Program-made: the position numbers and the translations under genes
Part shown: positions 60,014 through 64,000 of the stretch, in pieces
How the letters are laid out: each line of letters begins with the position of its first letter
Numbering within the stretch: position 1 is the first letter of the stretch
Assembly (NCBI GenBank): GCA_964528735.1
Contig: CAZGUV010000002.1
Coordinates: forward strand, 19,898 to 83,897
Length of the DNA stretch: 64,000 bases
Source of the DNA: CAYNND01 sp964528735
GTDB lineage: Bacteria > Patescibacteriota > Minisyncoccia > Phycocordibacterales > UBA2100
Direction: 5' to 3'
The notes under the pieces: model-generated
What the model saw: only the letters and a program-made list of their open reading frames with translations
Told to the model about the DNA's origin: nothing
Databases searched by the model: none

Positions 60014-60853
60014 CTAATGCGCTTCCGTAGTAGCAAGCTTAATAAAGAACAATGTGAGCAATGTAAATATTGCTGCCTGTACAACACCAACAAACATCTC
60101 AAACATCATTATCGGTGCAGGCAGTATGTATGGCACAAAGTACGTAATAACAGTAATAAGTACCTGTCCTGCAAAAATATTTCCAAAAAGTCGAAAACTA
60201 AATGAGATTACACGAGCCATTTCACTGACAAACTCTATAATTCCAACGACGAACTTGATTGGAGATTCGAATGTAAAGAATTTGTGAAGATAGTGCCAAA
60301 AGCCGAGAGCCATAATACCTGCGGCCTCGATTACGACCACAACAATAAGTGTGAGCGCAAGGGTCATGTTTAGGTCAGTGTTCGTACCTCGCAAAAACGG
60401 AACCATTCCGTCAGGACCTAAGAACTTCACTGAGTGGACTCCAGGTATAAACTCCGCAAGGTTGCATAGTGAAATGAAAAGAAAGACGGTCATCAATAAT
60501 GGGAAAAATTTTCGTGCAGCTTTTGCATCTTCAAGGGTCTGTTCTATGAATGTATACCCGTAGTTAATAACCTCCTCAAAAAATAACTGAAGTTTGCCTG
60601 GCACGAGAGTTATCTTTTTCCCAACCCATACTGCAAGAACTGAAAGTGCGAGAGACACTACGAGTGACGTGAGCAATGTGTTTGTGATTGGAACACCTGC
60701 AATGGTACCGAGCACCTCAGGAGATAGTTTTACGTGAATACCACTGCCATGATCTGCAGATTCGTGTGATTCTCCACCAATTCCTCCCACCTCAGCGTGC
60801 ACTGATTCATCAATTGTTTGTACCAAGTTTTCTTCGTGTGCCGGAATATTCAT
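60014..60853 (-). CDS. atpB: ATP synthase a subunit
   Basis: A 279-residue membrane subunit with five or six helices. The essential Arg lies in SFSFRLFGNIFAGQVLI, and MTLALTLIVVVVIEAAGI and VGVVQAAIFTLLTLFFIKLA are conserved parts. The N-terminal 45 residues are acidic and His-rich. First gene of the operon; the I (atpI) gene is not next to it. Confidence 0.94.
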   Translation of the reverse strand: MNIPAHEENLVQTIDESVHAEVGGIGGESHESADHGSGIHVKLSPEVLGTIAGVPITNTLLTSLVVSLALSVLAVWVGKKITLVPGKLQLFFEEVINYGYTFIEQTLEDAKAARKFFPLLMTVFLFISLCNLAEFIPGVHSVKFLGPDGMVPFLRGTNTDLNMTLALTLIVVVVIEAAGIMALGFWHYLHKFFTFESPIKFVVGIIEFVSEMARVISFSFRLFGNIFAGQVLITVITYFVPYILPAPIMMFEMFVGVVQAAIFTLLTLFFIKLATTEAH

Positions 60854-60916
60854 AAAACGGCTTTACAATAGCACAGTTTGTAGAAAATGCGAGTACTCAA
60901 ACTTTTAATATGTTGT

Positions 60917-61597
60917 CTAATTATGGCTCAATGAGCGCTCGTAATTATAAACATCGTCCGGTGTTGATATCTGCACCCAATCTTTTGCTTCTACGACGAC
61001 TGTCTTCACCGAGTTCATACGCGCCACTATCGTCTGCGGAAGCCCAAACTCTTTACCCTCCTTTATTGCAACAGGAGGATAGTCAAAGATATCATCGGTA
61101 AGTACATACAATGCTGTATTGACGAGTGATCCTGCAGGATGGTTGCCTTCAATGATTGACGTAAGTGTATTCGTCTCATCGACTGCAACTCTACCCCCTG
61201 AAAAGGGAACTTCAGATCGTTTGACTAAAATGACATTGCTCCCAGCCGCAAGTGCAGACTCAATATCGCGTTTACTGTGTATATCATCTGCCATCATTAC
61301 GAGAAAAGTGCCCGTAACATACGGTTTGCACAAAAAAAGTGCGTGTCCCGTACCCTTCTGCTCCTCCTGAACAACATAAGTAATTTTTTTTCCATTCCAA
61401 GAGTCACCAAAATGTTCGATGATCATTTCTTTCAGATATCCCACGACAATGACTAGTTCTGTGATGTACTCGGGGAGAATTTGCAAATTTCTTTCTATAA
61501 GTGTAATGCCCCCTGCTTTCACCAGCGGTTTCGGAGTATGTTCAGTCAAAGGACGCATTCGCATCCCATTGCCTGCTGCGAGAATTACTGCTTGCAT
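60917..61597 (-). CDS. Sugar-phosphate nucleotidyltransferase
   Basis: A 226-residue NTP-transferase from ATG 61597. AVILAAGNGMRMRPLTEHTPKPLVKAGG is the nucleotide/sugar-phosphate loop, LVIVVGYLKEMI and VVQEEQKGTGHALFLC follow, and MMADDIHSKRDI has the metal-binding Asp. It makes an NDP-sugar; the base and sugar cannot be told. No acetyltransferase domain is attached (unlike GlmU). Confidence 0.8.
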   Translation of the reverse strand: MQAVILAAGNGMRMRPLTEHTPKPLVKAGGITLIERNLQILPEYITELVIVVGYLKEMIIEHFGDSWNGKKITYVVQEEQKGTGHALFLCKPYVTGTFLVMMADDIHSKRDIESALAAGSNVILVKRSEVPFSGGRVAVDETNTLTSIIEGNHPAGSLVNTALYVLTDDIFDYPPVAIKEGKEFGLPQTIVARMNSVKTVVVEAKDWVQISTPDDVYNYERSLSHN

Positions 61598-61639
61598 AGT
61601 AGATTCGAATACTACAGAGATTGCAATTAAGGTCAAGCA

Positions 61640-63040
61640 TTACCAGATGGTATGAAATACCCCATCTTTATCAAGCCGTCTGTATGTGTGCGCTCCAAAA
61701 TAGTCACGCTGCGCTTGTGTAAGATTTGCTGGCAAACGCTCAGTTCTGTATGCGTCAAAGTACGCGAGTGCGCTGCTGAATGTAGGCACTGCTATATGCT
61801 GATCAATTGCAAGAGTAATAGTCCTTCTCCAGTCACCTTCGTATTCTTTCATGATGCTGGCGAAATAGTCATTAAGCAGAAGATTTTCAAGTTGAGGCAT
61901 TTTCTTGAACGCATCTGAAATTGTATTGAGGAATTGCGCCCTAATTATGCAGCCCGCCCTCCAGATAAGTGCAATAGATGTTTGGTTGAGATTCCAGCCG
62001 TATTCCTTGTCAGCAGTTTTCATAAGATGAAACCCTTGCGCGTACGAACATATTTTCGAACACATCAATGACTTTCGTATTGACTCGATGGCCGATGCTT
62101 TATCAATTTGCAGCGGCTGGACCTTTGTTGAAAGTACTTGTGAAGCCTTCACACGTTCATCTTTGAGCGCACTGAGACATCTTGAAAAGACTGACTCGGC
62201 AATCGTTGGTGCCGGCACTCCCAAATCAAGTGCTATCTGAGAGGTCCATTTCCCAGTGCCCTTTTGTTCAGCAGAGTCGAGTATGACATCAACGAGTGGC
62301 TTGCCTGTCTCGTCATCAATTTTTCTTAGCACATGTGATGTGATTTCAATGAGATAACTCTTCAACTCACCTTCATTCCACTCTTTGAATACATCAGCAA
62401 TTTCAAGTGCCGACATCGATAGTGCAGTGCTCATGATGGCGTAGCTCTCTGCGATCATCTGCATATCTCCATATTCAATACCGTTATGCACCATTTTCAC
62501 GAAATGACCTGCGCCTCCGTTACCAATCCAATCGCAACATGCGCTCCCATCATCTGCCTTTGCAGCGATTGCTGAAAGTATAGGCTTTAGTTCAGGCCAC
62601 GCGCGCACATCACCACCAGGCATTATCGATGGACCCCACAGCGCTCCTTCTTCACCACCACTAACTCCAGAACCAACATACATAATCCCAGTGCCTTCGA
62701 AACTTTTTTGTCTTCGTTCGGTCTCGGTATGCAATGTATTTCCTCCATCTATAAGTATGTCTCCCGAAGAAAGAAGAGGACGGATTTGCTCAATAACTTC
62801 ATCAGTCGGCGCGCCGGCTTTTACCATCATTAGTATCTTGCGTGGAGTCTGCAATGAATCAATAAATTCTGTAATACTTGATGTTCCGCGTGCAGCTGGG
62901 GTTGCAGCCTTATCGAGAAATAGTTTCACTTTCTCAGGGTCTCTGTTGTACCCAATAACCGAGAATCCATTTCGTAGAATATTCCGTGCAAGATTTTCAC
63001 CCATCACTGCCAAGCCAATAACTCCAATATCAGATTTCAT
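61640..63040 (-). CDS. gnd: 6-phosphogluconate dehydrogenase, decarboxylating
   Basis: A 466-residue enzyme with NADP fold GVIGLAVMGENLARNIL and GYNRDPEKV, the substrate block GVSGGEEGALWGPSIMPGG and KMVHNGIEYGDMQMIAESYAIM, in which Lys and Asn are catalytic. It oxidises 6-phosphogluconate to ribulose 5-phosphate with NADPH and CO2. It sits just downstream of zwf, giving the oxidative pentose phosphate pair. Confidence 0.95.
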   Translation of the reverse strand: MKSDIGVIGLAVMGENLARNILRNGFSVIGYNRDPEKVKLFLDKAATPAARGTSSITEFIDSLQTPRKILMMVKAGAPTDEVIEQIRPLLSSGDILIDGGNTLHTETERRQKSFEGTGIMYVGSGVSGGEEGALWGPSIMPGGDVRAWPELKPILSAIAAKADDGSACCDWIGNGGAGHFVKMVHNGIEYGDMQMIAESYAIMSTALSMSALEIADVFKEWNEGELKSYLIEITSHVLRKIDDETGKPLVDVILDSAEQKGTGKWTSQIALDLGVPAPTIAESVFSRCLSALKDERVKASQVLSTKVQPLQIDKASAIESIRKSLMCSKICSYAQGFHLMKTADKEYGWNLNQTSIALIWRAGCIIRAQFLNTISDAFKKMPQLENLLLNDYFASIMKEYEGDWRRTITLAIDQHIAVPTFSSALAYFDAYRTERLPANLTQAQRDYFGAHTYRRLDKDGVFHTIW

Positions 63041-63051
63041 ATCACACCATC

Positions 63052-64000
63052 TTACTCTTGAAATGGGTCAGTGTCAGGCTCATAGTGTATAAGTCCATTT
63101 TCGGCACGTTCCATAACTGAGAGGAAGGCGTCTGAAATTTTCCAAAGCAAACTCACCTCTCTTTTATCAACTGAGAACTTCGAGATACCATCAAGTGCAG
63201 ATGATAGGATTCGTGCATATTCCTCGACGTACTGAAACATTGGTTTGTGATTTGGACGGAAGTGATGAACATGCTGAGTCCCATCGGTATAGTTAAACTC
63301 CACACACTCTGGATCAATCGAGACAATAATAGATGTGAGCTGTTTACCAGCATGAAGCGCAGTATCTTTCATGTAAAAAGTTATTGTCTTTTTTCGCTTG
63401 CCGACGCGCTTGCCGCCACGAAGTACGAACGGTATTGAACCCCATCGCTGCTGAGGCATGAGTCCGGAAACATCAAATGCTGTCTCTACCTGCGAATCAG
63501 TTTTAACACCTTGAATGCTCTGATAGCCGGAGTACTGATAACGTTTTGCATACTGTGGTTTTGTGTTTACTTCAGCAAGCTGCTCTAAAAGCATGATTCG
63601 CGCGTCCTTCTCAGATGTTGCTCCTGTATATGCTGCGCATGAAATCGCAAGCATCTCGAGGAGGTGATTTTGACCAACGTCTCGAAACGCACCGACAGAA
63701 TCGTAGAATGAGCCTCTTTTTTCTACACCAAGCGTTTCGCACAAATGGACTACTATGTGTGAGACATACGCACCTTGGAGGAGTTCGTGCACGTCTGTAC
63801 TCGCTACAAGATAGCGCGGAATGCATTGCAGTGTCTCTTTCGTTAGGTAGTGCTCGATTCTCTGTATTTGTTCCTCTTTAAAGTGCTGACCAATAGATGC
63901 ATTGAGTGACTCGCATGACACGAGGTCATGTCCAATCGGCTTTTCTATAAGAAACTTATTGTAATGAGCCTCTCTGTCGAGAAAGTTTGTATACTCGTGT
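63052..64000 (-). CDS. zwf: Glucose-6-phosphate 1-dehydrogenase (5' end outside window)
   Basis: The frame is open to the right edge, giving about 316 C-terminal residues. FLIEKPIGHDLVSCESLNASIG and RIEHYLTKETLQ match the EKPFG and RIDHYLGKE motifs, with the catalytic His in the latter. YQSIQGVKTDSQVETAF and PFVLRGGKRVGKRKKTITFYM are further G6PD blocks. The ATG at 63921 is internal. It feeds gnd twelve bases downstream. Confidence 0.94.
   Translation of the reverse strand, partial: HEYTNFLDREAHYNKFLIEKPIGHDLVSCESLNASIGQHFKEEQIQRIEHYLTKETLQCIPRYLVASTDVHELLQGAYVSHIVVHLCETLGVEKRGSFYDSVGAFRDVGQNHLLEMLAISCAAYTGATSEKDARIMLLEQLAEVNTKPQYAKRYQYSGYQSIQGVKTDSQVETAFDVSGLMPQQRWGSIPFVLRGGKRVGKRKKTITFYMKDTALHAGKQLTSIIVSIDPECVEFNYTDGTQHVHHFRPNHKPMFQYVEEYARILSSALDGISKFSVDKREVSLLWKISDAFLSVMERAENGLIHYEPDTDPFQE

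Overview
The window is a gene-dense, medium-GC chromosomal segment with most genes on the minus strand and very short or overlapping junctions. The small proteome style points to the Candidate Phyla Radiation (Patescibacteria), most likely a Parcubacteria-type lineage. Supporting signs are a PaaX/Cas2-like regulator, a DUF5671-type membrane protein, an RNHCP-domain protein, a PIF1-like helicase with a C-terminal HTH, an archaeal-type AspRS, short ATP synthase delta and epsilon subunits, a type IV pilin and a peptidoglycan-based wall. TGA acts as a stop codon throughout. Lineage placement is inference from gene content; no rRNA or tRNA gene was found.

Layout. 1-2970: fragment of a secreted peptidoglycan-binding protein, a small membrane protein with a good promoter, an SDH_sah/ClpP-fold serine protease and a gene-poor stretch. 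2971-7041: an SOS module (LexA/UmuD-like repressor, Y-family polymerase, PIF1-like helicase). The polymerase gene is broken by a 10-N gap plus a foreign GC-rich RTX-type fragment, which looks like an assembly chimera. 7077-18432: SGNH hydrolase, M23 peptidase, GltX, the cell-wall set MurG-FtsW-MraY, a divergent aquaporin, a D,D-carboxypeptidase, ScpB-ScpA and an M29 aminopeptidase. 18435-26987: AspS, TrpS, a compact run of sensor kinase, FeeM/LuxI-like N-acyltransferase, PlsC-like acyltransferase and membrane protein, then DnaJ and TyrS. 27000-32600: a small gene behind a possible valine-rich attenuator, rhodanese, DnaK, a PaaX-like regulator with two membrane proteins, a pilin and GrpE. 32642-36649: ribosomal and RNA polymerase genes rpsI-rplM-rplQ-rpoA-rpsD-rpsK-rpsM-rpmJ-infA.

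36737-42348: MltG, a sigma-region-4/HARE-HTH protein and a very unusual 1126-residue leucyl-tRNA synthetase. An alpha/beta-hydrolase domain and a NUDIX domain, each with an intact signature motif, are embedded in its editing-domain region. 42391-50985: a locus that reads as a complete AdoMet-independent spermidine route. Arginine decarboxylase and a ureohydrolase make putrescine, aspartokinase and aspartate-semialdehyde dehydrogenase make the C4 donor, and a carboxy(nor)spermidine dehydrogenase/decarboxylase pair joins and trims them. A divergent homoserine dehydrogenase sits in the same locus.

50989-64000: DUF5671-type protein, YchF, a 47-residue membrane microprotein, TruB, RNHCP protein, the F1Fo ATP synthase operon (atpB-E-F-H-A-G-D-C), a sugar nucleotidyltransferase, and the oxidative pentose phosphate genes gnd and zwf (the latter runs off the end).

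The strongest candidates for undescribed biology are the two-enzyme-insert LeuRS, the FeeM-like/PlsC/kinase operon and the clustered spermidine pathway. All functional calls come from reading motifs, without database searches.
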